From Saccoglossus kowalevskii (lineage: Eukaryota > Hemichordata > Enteropneusta > Harrimaniidae), in contig NW_003149831.1 in the NCBI RefSeq assembly GCF_000003605.2, positions 1 to 10,940 on the forward strand: a stretch of DNA of 10,940 nt, written 5' to 3'. Below the pieces are notes generated by a model. It worked only from the letters and a program-made list of their open reading frames with translations, was not told the DNA's origin and did no database searches. Shown here piece after piece: positions 1 through 6,838 of this stretch. The translations under genes were made by a program, and so were the position numbers. How positions within the stretch are numbered: the first letter of the stretch is position 1; each line of letters starts with the position of its first letter.

Positions 1-253
1 GCATTTCTATAATAGTCCCCACGCTGATGCAGACGGAAAATGGATTGCCAACGTGAATTGAAAAGCGAAACTTGCCAAATAGTTTTTCGTCTTGCTGGCC
101 GGATTTATTTTTCTAATTTGTCATGCTGTTATCATCATACCTTACTTAATATTTTGCAGTTACATTTAAATACTTTTGGATCAGCTTTATTTTAACAAGT
201 TAATTCCGCTTACCTAATTTAATTTTTTTTCTCTTTGATCTTGACCCATTTAG
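1..253 (+). other. 3' end of an upstream intron; no exon supported
   Basis: This stretch ends in a pyrimidine-rich tract (about 221-250) and a TAG acceptor at 251-253. The exon frame has a stop (TAA) at 220-222, so the coding sequence must be spliced in from outside the window. A GT at 53-54 could look like a donor after a short open stretch, but its phase does not fit the acceptor at 254. I see no recognisable protein or repeat here. Confidence 0.6.
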
Positions 254-481
254 AAAGTGCTGGTTTGATTAGACCAAGACGCCAGAAACCAAGACAACAG
301 TTATTAAATCACAATGACAATGAACAAGCGAGCGAAGAGGACAATTCAGTGCTGCTGAAGTTGATGGAGCAGGAAGAGAAGCGTAAAAAGAAGGAGAAGC
401 TTCTGAATAAAGATGATCCGCATCTCGTCTTTGAAATTACCAGTGATGACGGGTTTTACACAAAAGCTGATACCATTACAG
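254..481 (+). CDS. KMT2A: KMT2 exon a: basic/charged linker and start of FYRC domain
   Basis: The exon starts after acceptor TAG (251-253), with two bases completing a codon (phase-1 intron), and ends before donor GTAGAT at 482. The first 50 or so residues are low-complexity and charged, with a basic RPRRQKPR patch and a run rich in E and K (EEKRKKKEK) typical of a nuclear linker. Then [15 protein letters not shown] begins the FYRC domain and matches the family's PHL(V/L)FEI(S/T)S(E/D)DGF block. An alternative acceptor at 271-272 keeps the same frame and would shorten the exon by 19 nt. Read-through of the donor stays open only to a stop at 610-612. Confidence 0.85.
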
Positions 482-3400
482 GTAGATATAACATTTTCAA
501 ATTTCACTCCTCCGTGATCTTGGAATGGGCTACAGGTCAGAATGCAAAATACCTCAGGAAGAACGAAAAAAAAATGTCATGGTTGTATGTGCCAGTAATC
601 ATGGATTTGTGAACCAGTGTTTAAAGAAGTCACATGTTATGAAAGTTAAAAGGTTACCACATCCATGAGAACTTATGCTTAGTTTTCTCTTTTTAATTAG
701 TTAATTTTCAGCTTTTCAACTGATTATCCCAAGAGCTGCTCAACAAATTTCAATGAAACTTGATTTGTAAATGCTCTGATTATGCACAGACCGGATCAGT
801 TTTCGGTTGAAATGGTATATAATAGTTTGCCTAATAATTGGGTGATTTCATCCATTTCACTCAACATATTTAAATGAAAGTTGGTACTTAGATGCTCTGG
901 GATAATCTTATTGATTTCTATGTTGAAATTTATGCATACTAATTACTAACTGATCTGATTTTTGTTTTAATCTTAGCGGCCTGGAGTCAAGTTCTTGACA
1001 AGGTGCAAGAAGCTAGAAACAGTCAGGGCATGAAGTATTTATCATTTGCTGGTAAGTTGTAGTGCTCGTGTTTGTAAAGGCAGTGCAAGTTAATACCGTT
1101 GATAATGGATTAACCTGTTGTGGATTAATAATGGATTAACCTGTTATGGATTAATAATGGATTAACCTGTTATGGATTAATAATGGATTAACCTGTTGTG
1201 GATTAATAATGGATTAACCTGTTGTGGATTAATAATGGATTAACCTGTTGTGGATTAATAATGGATTAACCTGATTAAGTGTTATGAACAGATGCTACAA
1301 CACTGTGGGATGTCACAGAACAGCAAAGAACCTTTCTCGAAAAAGGAGATTATCTCAAATTCAGAAAACACAGTTCCTAATAATATTTAATTGCTGTGCT
1401 TTATGTTTGACAAATTTATCAATAATTTTTTTTGGTGTGAGCAGATGAGCTCTTTATATCAAGAGAATATCTGCCAATCAGAAACTTGCCCCATTTTTAC
1501 CTAGTCTCAAAATAAATTTTCTGTTGGGCTGATCTGAAATGCACATAGGCCCCATAAATTGAACAATTTGGGTTGTATTATGAAGTCCTAGTAATCAACA
1601 GGCCTTTTTGCTGAATAATGATTTTCCCATTCTTTATCTCCATTGTTTGATTACATAGGTATTGATGGCATAAAGATGATAGGTGTTACCCATGATGCAT
1701 TGGTATATTTAATTGAACAGCTCCGTGGTGCCAAAAACTGTCAAAACTATAGGTTCAAATACCATAGACACAACATACAACACGATGAGGTAAGCAAGGG
1801 ATTATTTTTGTTTCTGTTGCAACAAAAGCTAACAATATTTGCTTTCGATAAACATGCATTGAAGAGGGCAGTGTTTGCAATTGTTATGGTTACTTGCGAG
1901 TAAAAATGTGCAACTTGTGATGTAGCACTAAACAGACTTGTCTTCTTTCAGGAACCTGTGGTCAATCCCAGTGGTTGTGCCAGAGCGGAGGTCATTGCCA
2001 GGAGGTCGAAATTTGACATGTTTAATTTCTTAGCGTCCAAACACCGTAGTTTGGTTGTACGGACTGACAACATGGATGACGAGGAAGAAATACAGCATAA
2101 ATCGGCGAGGTAAGGACGCGGCTTCTTGCGTGATTAAATTGATTTTTCAATAATGCCTATTGTGGTTGTTTTCGCTCTCGGCGTGTGATCAGTTATTTTT
2201 AATACCAAGGGTTTATAAAACAGGGGTTTGCAACTAGTGTATTATGGAATGAAGATCCCGTTCTAAGTCACAGCAATTGTCAGCTGATTGCAAAATCACA
2301 AGACAAATATTTCTAGAACTATTAATTTTATTGGTTGAATGACACACAGGTATACTTACACAGGACGGGTTCTTCAATGGGGATAGCACATACATCGTTA
2401 TAAAATTGGGTGCCTATATCTTTATCAATCTTGGCTGGAAATGCCCGAAATTTATTCATTGACTTAAATTGTGTAAGAAGTGTCAAAAAATGCAATTTCT
2501 CATTAACAATGTGTTCTATAAAAATAGCGATTTTTGAAAAATATTGAAACAAGTTTCTTACAATACATCACTGTAACACACACAAGAATGCAATTTCATA
2601 GTGCCATGGGACAAGAGCTCCATGATTTTACATAATAATCCAATAAACATTGTCATGTGATATATGACCACTTTTCTCAAAAACTATGAGTAGGCTGGTC
2701 TCTAAAAATCAATTTTTTTTTAAATTATTTAATATATATATTTTCAGACGAGCTACGAGTATGGATTTACCAATGGCTATGAGATTTCGTCATTTACAAA
2801 AAACATCAAAGGAAGCGGTGGGCGTCTATCGATCTGGTATACATGGCCGTGGTTTATTTTGCAAACGCCCAATAGATGCGGCCGAGATGGTGATTGAGTA
2901 CGCTGGTATGGTAATACGATCGTCGCTGACGGACAAGAGAGAGAAATACTATGATAGCAAGGTATAGAAAATTGTGTTAAGTTTTTACTTGAATGTGTAC
3001 GCCGCCAGTTTTCATTGACTGAGCTGATTTTATTCAAACTTGGTATGGTGACGGTAGATACGAGGTTGCAGGTGCCATTTTTGTTGTTTTTGAGAACCAT
3101 TCAAGATGGATGACTTTCAGCCATTCTGTTTTTAACTCTGCTGTCCACTTTGTAGAGCGGAGCTTATCATATGAGTGATTGTCAGTCGTTGGCATCCGTC
3201 GTCCGTGTCAACTTGTTACTTTTTCAACTTCTTTAAAACTACAAGCCTGAATGTTTTGATACTTTGTGTATATGTACCTTGGTAAATATGATATTTTTGA
3301 CTTCTTGTTGAAGACAGCAAGTCTGATTGCTTTGATACTATACATACCTCAGGTAGACCTCTCTCAGATTTGTTCCTTTTCTGATGATATCTTCAGTTCT

Positions 3401-5246
3401 TTAATTGAAATCAGCATTACCGTAAAATCTGTATTAGAAGCCGCATCCCTAATAGAAGTCGCACCCATTCTTTTTGAAAAATTGAGAACCAAAAAATCAT
3501 CATTTCTCATATGTGTAGATGCTCTAATAGAAGCCGCGTCCCCTCTATTGCATTGTACCATTTTAATAGAAGCCGCGGTTTCTAATACAGATTTTACAGT
3601 ACTAACAGTGGAGCTATCTCAGCCGGGAGGCTGCTTGTTTACATTTCCCCTACCCGTTTAATGGAACTGCAGGGATTGAAATAGAATTTTTTCCCTGCAT
3701 GCACAGTGTGCATGTTGAAGTTGAAATTTACCTGCACTAACTTATTGTTTTAATTGATGCGATCACGAAAGAATTATTTTTTTTTAATTGTCTTACAATA
3801 TTGGTTGAACTTAACTTAGGCTTAGTGAATATAATGAGAAAATGTGTTAATTTCTACATGCACAGCGTGCACATTATATTTTGAGTTTACTTGCACTAGG
3901 TAATAATCTATGTACATAGTGCAGTGTGCACAAGGGTATTTCGATCCCTGAACTGTCTTAGACCTTTACTTTTGAATTTGTCTCAGTGACTTCATACGAC
4001 TTCAAATGGTCAAGAAACTTAAATTATTCATGGGTGGGTAGGAATTGTATTGGTGGGTGGTGCTTTATGTCATTTACAAAAAATGTATAATTTTACTGCG
4101 AAAAAACAATAATATTGATGATGTGCAGATGAAATCTAATCCATCATCGTGCATTCCATTTCATTTCCTTAGTTCCCAAGCAGTAAAATTCAGAAAAACC
4201 TGACACTGTTTTCTTGACATTTTGTCTGTTCTATTTTATTACTGCAGGGCATCGGGTGTTACATGTTTCGTATTGATGATTACGATGTTGTGGACGCTAC
4301 GATGCATGGCAACGCTGCAAGGTTTATCAACCACTCTTGTGAGGTAAGACGATCTTGTTTATTGTGGCATTTTTGGAAGGACTATTACCCCCGGCATGTA
4401 GTGCTGGTGGGGTATATAGTAGTTATCAGATGCTAGATCTGATCAACATATTTAATGACCATATATGGTCATGTGACCTCATTAACTATCATATCTGAAA
4501 AACTATTGCAGATATAGAAATTTAACCAGCGTTTGCAATAAAGAAGCCGGGGGGAGGGGGGTCTGCCGTTTCTTATGACTTTCTTGTTTCAGTCTGTTTA
4601 TTTCAATGAAGTGTGACCAGATTAGTTTAAAATATTGAGTGAATATGTCCCAATCAGGAGACTTGCTTTATTTTTTCCCCAACCTCAAAATAAACGTAGA
4701 ATTTTTTGTTGGGCTGATGCACATGAACCTGATAAATCACACATTTTGGGGTTGTCAAAAATTGTCTCTGTATTCTTGAGTGATTTGGAGATACTGTAGA
4801 AAGGGGAATATTAACTGCATATACATTTTATTGGATTTGATATTGCAGGAATATTTTTATTGTTAAATATTCACCAGATTTTGATTCAAAATGAAAATAA
4901 ATCCCGGTGAAAAATTGAACCATAGTAATCAGCATTTCTGGGAAAAGAGCCTTGCTGCAAATCTAAATTTTATCTCTGAATAGATTTTATTTGTTTTAGT
5001 GGATTTGATGTGAATGAATCAAAGTGTACTGTATCATCTTCAAGATTTCTTTATTTCTGGTCTTTTTTTCAGCCAAATTGTTTTTCGCGTGTTATCCAAG
5101 TTGACGGCAAAAAGCATATTGTTATATTCGCCAGCCGGAAGATAATGCCCGGTGAAGAGCTGACGTACGATTACAAATTCCCATTTGAAGAAGAAAAGAT
5201 ACCATGCACGTGTGGTTCTAAGAAATGCCGAAAACACTTGAACTGA
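254..5246 (+). CDS. KMT2A: KMT2A/B (MLL/trithorax-type) histone H3K4 methyltransferase, C-terminal seven exons (gene-level entry)
   Basis: Joined exons 254-481, 977-1051, 1659-1789, 1952-2109, 2748-2961, 4248-4343 and 5073-5246 total 1076 nt. After the two bases that finish a codon from an upstream exon, they read 357 residues and a TGA without interruption. The domains run FYRC, WIN motif, SET, post-SET, which is the C-terminal order of trithorax/MLL proteins. The family transfers methyl groups from S-adenosylmethionine to H3 lysine 4, in a nuclear complex with WDR5, RBBP5, ASH2L and DPY30, and maintains active Hox and other developmental genes. The core is intact: HGRG (2842-2853), NHSC (4329-4340), ELTYDY (5157-5174) and the post-SET cysteines. 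The N-terminal part lies outside the window. The single symbol is a convenience, because an invertebrate copy would be co-orthologous to vertebrate KMT2A and KMT2B. KMT2C/D and SETD1 are less likely, given the ATSMDLP...RFRHL lead-in to the SET domain. Exon borders are inferred from GT-AG sites, phase and homology, not from transcripts. Confidence 0.95.
482..976 (+). other. Intron 1 (phase 1, 495 bp)
   Basis: The intron runs from donor GTAGAT at 482 to acceptor TCTTAG at 971-976, behind a T-rich tract. It is AT-rich, and I see no repeat, RNA gene or coding potential inside it. Confidence 0.8.
977..1051 (+). CDS. KMT2A: KMT2 exon b: FYRC domain, central part
   Basis: This 75-nt exon is phase 1 at both ends. 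Joined to the preceding G it reads [20 protein letters not shown] and then YLSFAG, which matches the W..(V/L).(K/A)VQEAR and LSFAG blocks of the MLL/trithorax FYRC domain. FYRC pairs with the upstream FYRN domain to hold together the two halves of Taspase-1-cleaved MLL. The donor is GTAAGT at 1052. The exon is too short to stand out as an open frame, but its phase and homology are exact. Confidence 0.9.
1103..1273 (+). repeat. 26-bp minisatellite, 6.6 copies
   Basis: Six full units and one partial unit of exactly 26 bp start at 1103, 1129, 1155, 1181, 1207, 1233 and 1259. The units are almost identical, and the only variation I see is TTGTGG versus TTATGG. Each unit holds two TGGATTAA words, at unit positions 4-11 and 19-26, so the array has 13 in total. 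Near identity implies recent expansion, and copy number is likely polymorphic. The array begins 51 bp after the exon b donor. Confidence 0.97.
1441..1576 (+). repeat. Dispersed repeat, copy 1 (intron 2)
   Basis: This stretch shares an extended, gapped similarity, in the same orientation, with about 4615-4756 in intron 6. Shared blocks in order are GAATAT, CCAATCAG, ACTTGC, CTCAAAATAAA, TGTTGGGCTGAT, GCACAT, ATAAAT, CATTTTGGGG-like and GGTTG. Both copies are diverged and have small indels, so this is an old, probably non-autonomous, mobile-element family. No terminal repeats or target duplications could be fixed, and the borders are approximate. Confidence 0.7.
1659..1789 (+). CDS. KMT2A: KMT2 exon c: FYRC domain, C-terminal part
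   Basis: The exon enters with two codon-completing bases after ATAG and ends exactly on GAG before donor GTAAGC (phase 0). It reads [20 protein letters not shown] and then [18 protein letters not shown]. This corresponds to the family block G(I/V).G(I/L)(R/K)M(I/L)G..(H/T)(D/N)A(L/V)...IEQL.GA..C.(N/K)Y.(F/P)(R/K)(F/Y)H, the end of FYRC. The conserved HDA, LIEQL, GAK and C..Y are all present. Confidence 0.95.
1790..1951 (+). other. Intron 3 (phase 0, 162 bp)
   Basis: The shortest intron in the window runs from donor GTAAGC at 1790 to acceptor TTTCAG at 1946-1951. The reading frame stays open through the donor for about 38 codons to a stop at 1901-1903, so retention would truncate the protein before the SET domain. 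No other content is evident. Confidence 0.9.
1952..2109 (+). CDS. KMT2A: KMT2 exon d: WIN motif and acidic linker
   Basis: The exon runs from phase 0 to phase 2 and encodes [14 protein letters not shown], then [16 protein letters not shown], an acidic [10 protein letters not shown] linker and KSAR. GCARAEV (1973-1993) is the WDR5-interaction (WIN) motif. Its central arginine (codon 1982-1984), which inserts into the WDR5 pocket in MLL1, is present. [12 protein letters not shown] is nearly identical to the MLL family. Compared with the vertebrate GSARAEV, the second residue is Cys rather than Ser. The linker tethers WDR5 close to the SET domain. The donor GTAAGG at 2110 splits an Arg codon. 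Confidence 0.95.
1973..1993 (+). other. WIN (WDR5-interacting) motif codons
   Basis: These codons read G-C-A-R-A-E-V. In vertebrate MLL1 the equivalent peptide docks in the central channel of WDR5 through its arginine. Here A-R-A-E-V is conserved, and the residue two before the arginine is Cys. Confidence 0.85.
2110..2747 (+). other. Intron 4 (phase 2, 638 bp)
   Basis: The intron runs from donor GTAAGG at 2110 to acceptor TTTTCAG at 2741-2747, behind an extremely A/T-rich tract (about 2708-2744). A 74-codon antisense open frame at 2328-2552 has no recognisable domain. I see no tandem or inverted repeat of note. Confidence 0.85.
2748..2961 (+). CDS. KMT2A: KMT2 exon e: pre-SET arm and SET N-terminal half
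   Basis: The first base completes an Arg codon split by the intron, giving [17 protein letters not shown], the signature lead-in of MLL/Trx SET domains. [16 protein letters not shown] follows. HGRG (2842-2853) lies in the conserved AdoMet-binding loop, and ID(A)AEMVIEYAG (about 2869-2907) forms the SET-N strands. The exon closes with [11 protein letters not shown] before donor GTATAG. Human MLL1, as I recall it, has SPIHGRG and EYAGNVIR where this protein has SGIHGRG and EYAGMVIR; neither position is catalytic. The donor is the weakest of the set, and the intron after it is the longest. Confidence 0.97.
3420..3599. mobile_element. 180-bp miniature inverted-repeat element with TA target duplication (Tc1/mariner-like MITE)
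   Basis: The ends are a 25-bp terminal inverted repeat: CCGTAAAATCTGTATTAGAA at 3420-3439 continuing to 3444, against the reverse complement of 3575-3599, with 23 of 25 positions matching. TA dinucleotides flank both sides (3418-3419 and 3600-3601), as Tc1/mariner transposases leave them. Inside are subterminal words of the form TAATAGAAGYCGC: after the left end at about 3450-3462, and at about 3527-3539 and 3564-3576 toward the right end. The element has no transposase and depends on one elsewhere. Superfamily assignment rests on the TA duplication and the CYGTAAAATC ends. Its AT-poor words explain the open frames seen on both strands here. Confidence 0.85.
3670..3950. mobile_element. 281-bp miniature inverted-repeat element with 5-bp AACTG duplication (hAT-like MITE)
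   Basis: The left end CAGGGATTGAAATA (3670-3683) and right end TATTTCGATCCCTG (3937-3950) are inverted repeats matching at 13 of 14 positions. They are flanked by AACTG at 3665-3669 and again at 3951-3955. Internally, small palindromes ATGCAC-AGT-GTGCAT (3699-3713) and TGCAC-AGC-GTGCA (3859-3871) sit in two related segments about 160 bp apart, each followed by a TTAC(C/T)TGCACTA word. The CAG...CTG ends resemble hAT elements. Most hAT elements make 8-bp duplications, although a 5-bp subgroup is recognised, so the class is tentative. It has no coding capacity. Confidence 0.8.
4248..4343 (+). CDS. KMT2A: KMT2 exon f: SET core with NHSC motif
   Basis: Exactly 32 codons in phase 0 at both ends read [18 protein letters not shown], then [21 protein letters not shown] and the residues after it form SET-I and the beginning of SET-C. 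RFINHSC (4320-4340) binds AdoMet in the pseudoknot, and its Cys also takes part in the post-SET zinc site. CY (4257-4262) holds an active-site tyrosine conserved in the family. The only noticeable difference from vertebrates is DYDV where MLL1 has DSEV. Donor is GTAAGA. Confidence 0.97.
4387..4413 (+). repeat. Imperfect hairpin, possible mobile-element end
   Basis: ACCCCCGGCA pairs imperfectly with TGCTGGTGGGGT across a short TGTAG loop. This C-rich then G-rich pattern, followed by GTATATAG, resembles the start of repeats I associate with marine invertebrate genomes. I cannot name a family or find the other end. Confidence 0.4.
4456..4471. promoter_or_regulatory. Palindrome containing a consensus CArG (SRF) box
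   Basis: TGACCATATATGGTCA is a perfect 16-bp palindrome. Its centre CCATATATGG (4459-4468) matches the serum response factor consensus CC(A/T)6GG. A TGACCT nuclear-receptor half-site follows at 4474-4479. The sequence match is exact, but function in an intron is unproven. Confidence 0.4.
4549..4561 (+). promoter_or_regulatory. G6AG6 tract (MAZ-like)
   Basis: Six Gs, an A and six Gs follow AAGAAGCC. This contains the G5AG5 word bound by MAZ-type zinc-finger proteins and known to slow polymerase. It is also a possible quadruplex or R-loop former, although four separated G-runs are not present. It is the only strongly G-rich spot in an AT-rich intron. Confidence 0.35.
4615..4756 (+). repeat. 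Dispersed repeat, copy 2 (intron 6)
   Basis: This is the counterpart of 1441-1576 in the same orientation, with shared words GAATAT, CCAATCAG, ACTTGC, CTCAAAATAAA, TGTTGGGCTGAT, GCACAT and TTGGGGTTG. Copy 2 carries a short insert (about CGTAGAAT) after the CTCAAAATAAA word and lacks about five bases before GCACAT. A further weak match (AGTAATCA, 4925-4932 against 1590-1597) suggests the full element may be longer, with copy 1 internally deleted. Confidence 0.7.
5073..5246 (+). CDS. KMT2A: KMT2 exon g: SET C-terminus, post-SET, stop
   Basis: The exon begins PNC after NHSCE (joint in phase 0), continues with [20 protein letters not shown] and [18 protein letters not shown], and ends [15 protein letters not shown] followed by TGA (5244-5246). 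ELTYDY (5157-5174) includes the F/Y-switch tyrosine region that sets product specificity. C-T-C-x4-C (5205-5228) is the post-SET zinc cluster, and the CRK(H/F/Y)LN end is the family's normal C-terminus. The [10 protein letters not shown] loop is about two residues shorter than FPIEDASNKLPC of human MLL1 and looks like insect Trx, as I recall both, which fits an unduplicated ancestral-type gene. Confidence 0.97.
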   Translation, partial: PNCFSRVIQVDGKKHIVIFASRKIMPGEELTYDYKFPFEEEKIPCTCGSKKCRKHLN

Positions 5247-5721
5247 TGCGAGGGCAACAGCACTGGAGGTTAATGACATATAACCGCCACTCTTTGTCTG
5301 CGAGTTGTCGTTACCAGTATCTACTTCAAGAGAATGTAAGGTGGTACCTATGGAGCTAGTCGGCTGCAGCGTGACATTGGTGGATTGTTTTAAGGAGACA
5401 CCGTCACTTTATCGACTGATGCTGTTTTTTTACAGCATTGTCTGTGGTCCGCTTATCGCATATGACTCTGGTGCAGCAGTCTCTATAACAAGGATACAAT
5501 ATCTAAGTAGTGTCTGCGGCATTGGTTAGTGGGCCAATCAGCAAGAATTAACTCTTTGGAGATGTTTCTTGCACAAACTCTTTTGTGGAACTATGTCTTT
5601 GCACGGTATGTGATGTTAGTGAACACATTACAATTCACGAATCTTGGCTTCATTTTGCCGAACTGCGAATGTTTCTATGAGTGAGGTTATTATAAAAAGT
5701 ACATGAACAGATGGTATGCAA

Positions 5722-5740
5722 GAATTGCTCCGAGCAATTC
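5722..5740 (+). other. Perfect small hairpin in the 3' UTR
   Basis: GAATTGCT (5722-5729) pairs perfectly with AGCAATTC (5733-5740) across a CCG loop. It would fold in RNA of either strand. No known element with this sequence comes to mind. Confidence 0.5.
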
Positions 5741-6686
5741 CAGTGTGATTTTTGTTTTAATGTGACGCTGTCTCAGGTCGTGAGCCGCCAAGATTGACCG
5801 GTCGGTTTAAAATACCTGCCAATGATTGGATCTTGTATTTACATATGTTGTTAAGAATTTGAGAAAGGTCTGTAATAGGATTCGTTTTGGTTTATTTTTT
5901 TAACAATAATTTGTGCATTCATTGTGTTGGTCAGTTGCGGGTGCTTGATACCGCGTCAGTGATATTTAAATCAACTTTTGAATTTATCTGCGTTGTGACG
6001 ACAACCCAACATTTTATCTAGAATTCACAAAATCCAAGTTACTTCAATTTCTAGAGATGTTCACTGACTGTGAAACGTGTATTTTTTAACAGCATTACAA
6101 GTATAACATTTTCAAAGCAGTACTATGAAGTCAGCTGAATATTTGTTTGTTGTTTAGTTCCTCCTGTTACAGGGTTACTAACATTGAATTTCTCTACAAT
6201 TTTATAAAGAAGGGAGTTGTTGAAACACACCAATCATAAATGACTGAAGATGTGACAAGTACTAGCTATACTTGTCTGTTTTCCCCTTTCTCTTCTGGGG
6301 TGTAACTAGGATTTTTTTCATACTTATTTATGGTTGGCAAAAATGTAAACAAATGGCGTGCGATCTTTACATGTTCATCGTTTATCTCTTGGTTGTATCT
6401 CTCATGGCAGCTCCGTTGTGCCCAAAACAAGTGAAACAGTGGTCTCTACCCCAGAGCAAAATAAGTTTTTCGGGAGTCTGAATTAATACTGACTTTAATG
6501 CCTGCGTGTGTCACAAACATTTGGTCTGTATGAGAAATGATCCACGAATGAACCTTTCATGATTATTCTATAATAACAAGCGTTTTCATGACCGTGTTAT
6601 TTTTTTTTGAGGAGCCACATTAGAATTACTCTTTGTTTCCCACAGACATCTTACTACATTTGATTCGAAATGGATCCCATGTGTTC

Positions 6687-6694
6687 TGTAAATA
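6687..6694 (+). promoter_or_regulatory. Pumilio response element match
   Basis: TGTAAATA fits the PUF-protein consensus UGUANAUA exactly and lies in the predicted 3' UTR, where such sites recruit mRNA repression. One 8-mer in about 3 kb of AT-rich sequence could occur by chance. Confidence 0.3.
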
Positions 6695-6728
6695 ATGCGG
6701 TAAAATACATTGTTCGTTTGACGCGTGA

Positions 6729-6736
6729 TGACGTCA
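6729..6736. promoter_or_regulatory. CRE palindrome TGACGTCA
   Basis: A perfect CREB/ATF site occurs in a locally CpG-bearing stretch (ACGCGTGATGACGTCACTTCG). In a 3' UTR it would have no RNA role, so it may mark a DNA-level enhancer or be a chance match. Confidence 0.25.
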
Positions 6737-6838
6737 CTTCGTTTTATACTCGATATGCGGTTCGAAATTTGGCGAAAACTAGAGAATATGACAGAAAATG
6801 TTGACTTTGTTTTTCAGAGCGTGAGTGACACAGCCATG

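Larger units (their letters stand above)
1052..1658 (+). other. Intron 2 (phase 1, 607 bp), repeat-rich
   Basis: The donor is GTAAGT and the acceptor CATAG at 1654-1658. The intron contains a 26-bp minisatellite (1103-1273) and one copy of a dispersed repeat (about 1441-1576), both described separately. The remainder is AT-rich and featureless. Confidence 0.85.
2962..4247 (+). other. Intron 5 (phase 0, 1286 bp), host of two miniature transposons
   Basis: The largest intron in the window runs from donor GTATAG to acceptor CTGCAG at 4242-4247. It contains a 180-bp element with TA duplications (3420-3599) and a 281-bp element with AACTG duplications (3670-3950). Outside these I see ordinary AT-rich sequence. 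A 131-codon sense open frame (3266-3661) overlies the first element and is not a gene. Confidence 0.9.
4344..5072 (+). other. Intron 6 (phase 0, 729 bp)
   Basis: The donor is GTAAGA, and the acceptor TTTTTTTCAG lies at 5063-5072. Contents are an imperfect C-rich/G-rich hairpin (about 4387-4413), a 16-bp palindrome with a CArG box (4456-4471), a G6AG6 tract (4549-4561) and copy 2 of the dispersed repeat (about 4615-4756). The rest is AT-rich. Confidence 0.85.

Noticed and set aside
1-52. Possible upstream exon ending at a GT (53-54)
   Set aside because: Two frames are open, but they would end in phase 0 or 2, while the acceptor at 254 needs phase 1. The phase-1 frame has a stop at 10-12, and no family similarity is visible.
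2328-2552. 74-codon antisense open frame in intron 4
   Set aside because: There is no recognisable domain, it is AT-rich, and it lies wholly within an intron. It could be a decayed repeat fragment, but nothing supports a gene.
2777-3100. 107-codon antisense open frame
   Set aside because: It is the reverse strand of the conserved SET exon (2748-2961), whose codon use keeps the opposite strand open.
3266-3661. 131-codon sense open frame and a 65-codon antisense frame (3364-3561) with repeated LIEAA-like words
   Set aside because: The repeated residues come from the AGAAGCCGC words of the 180-bp inverted-repeat element, not from a protein.
5040-5279. 79-codon antisense open frame over the last exon
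   Set aside because: It is the shadow of the SET/post-SET exon on the other strand.
5305-5529. 74-codon open frame after the stop codon
   Set aside because: It has no domain or splice context and lies in the 3' UTR. Its length is within chance expectation.
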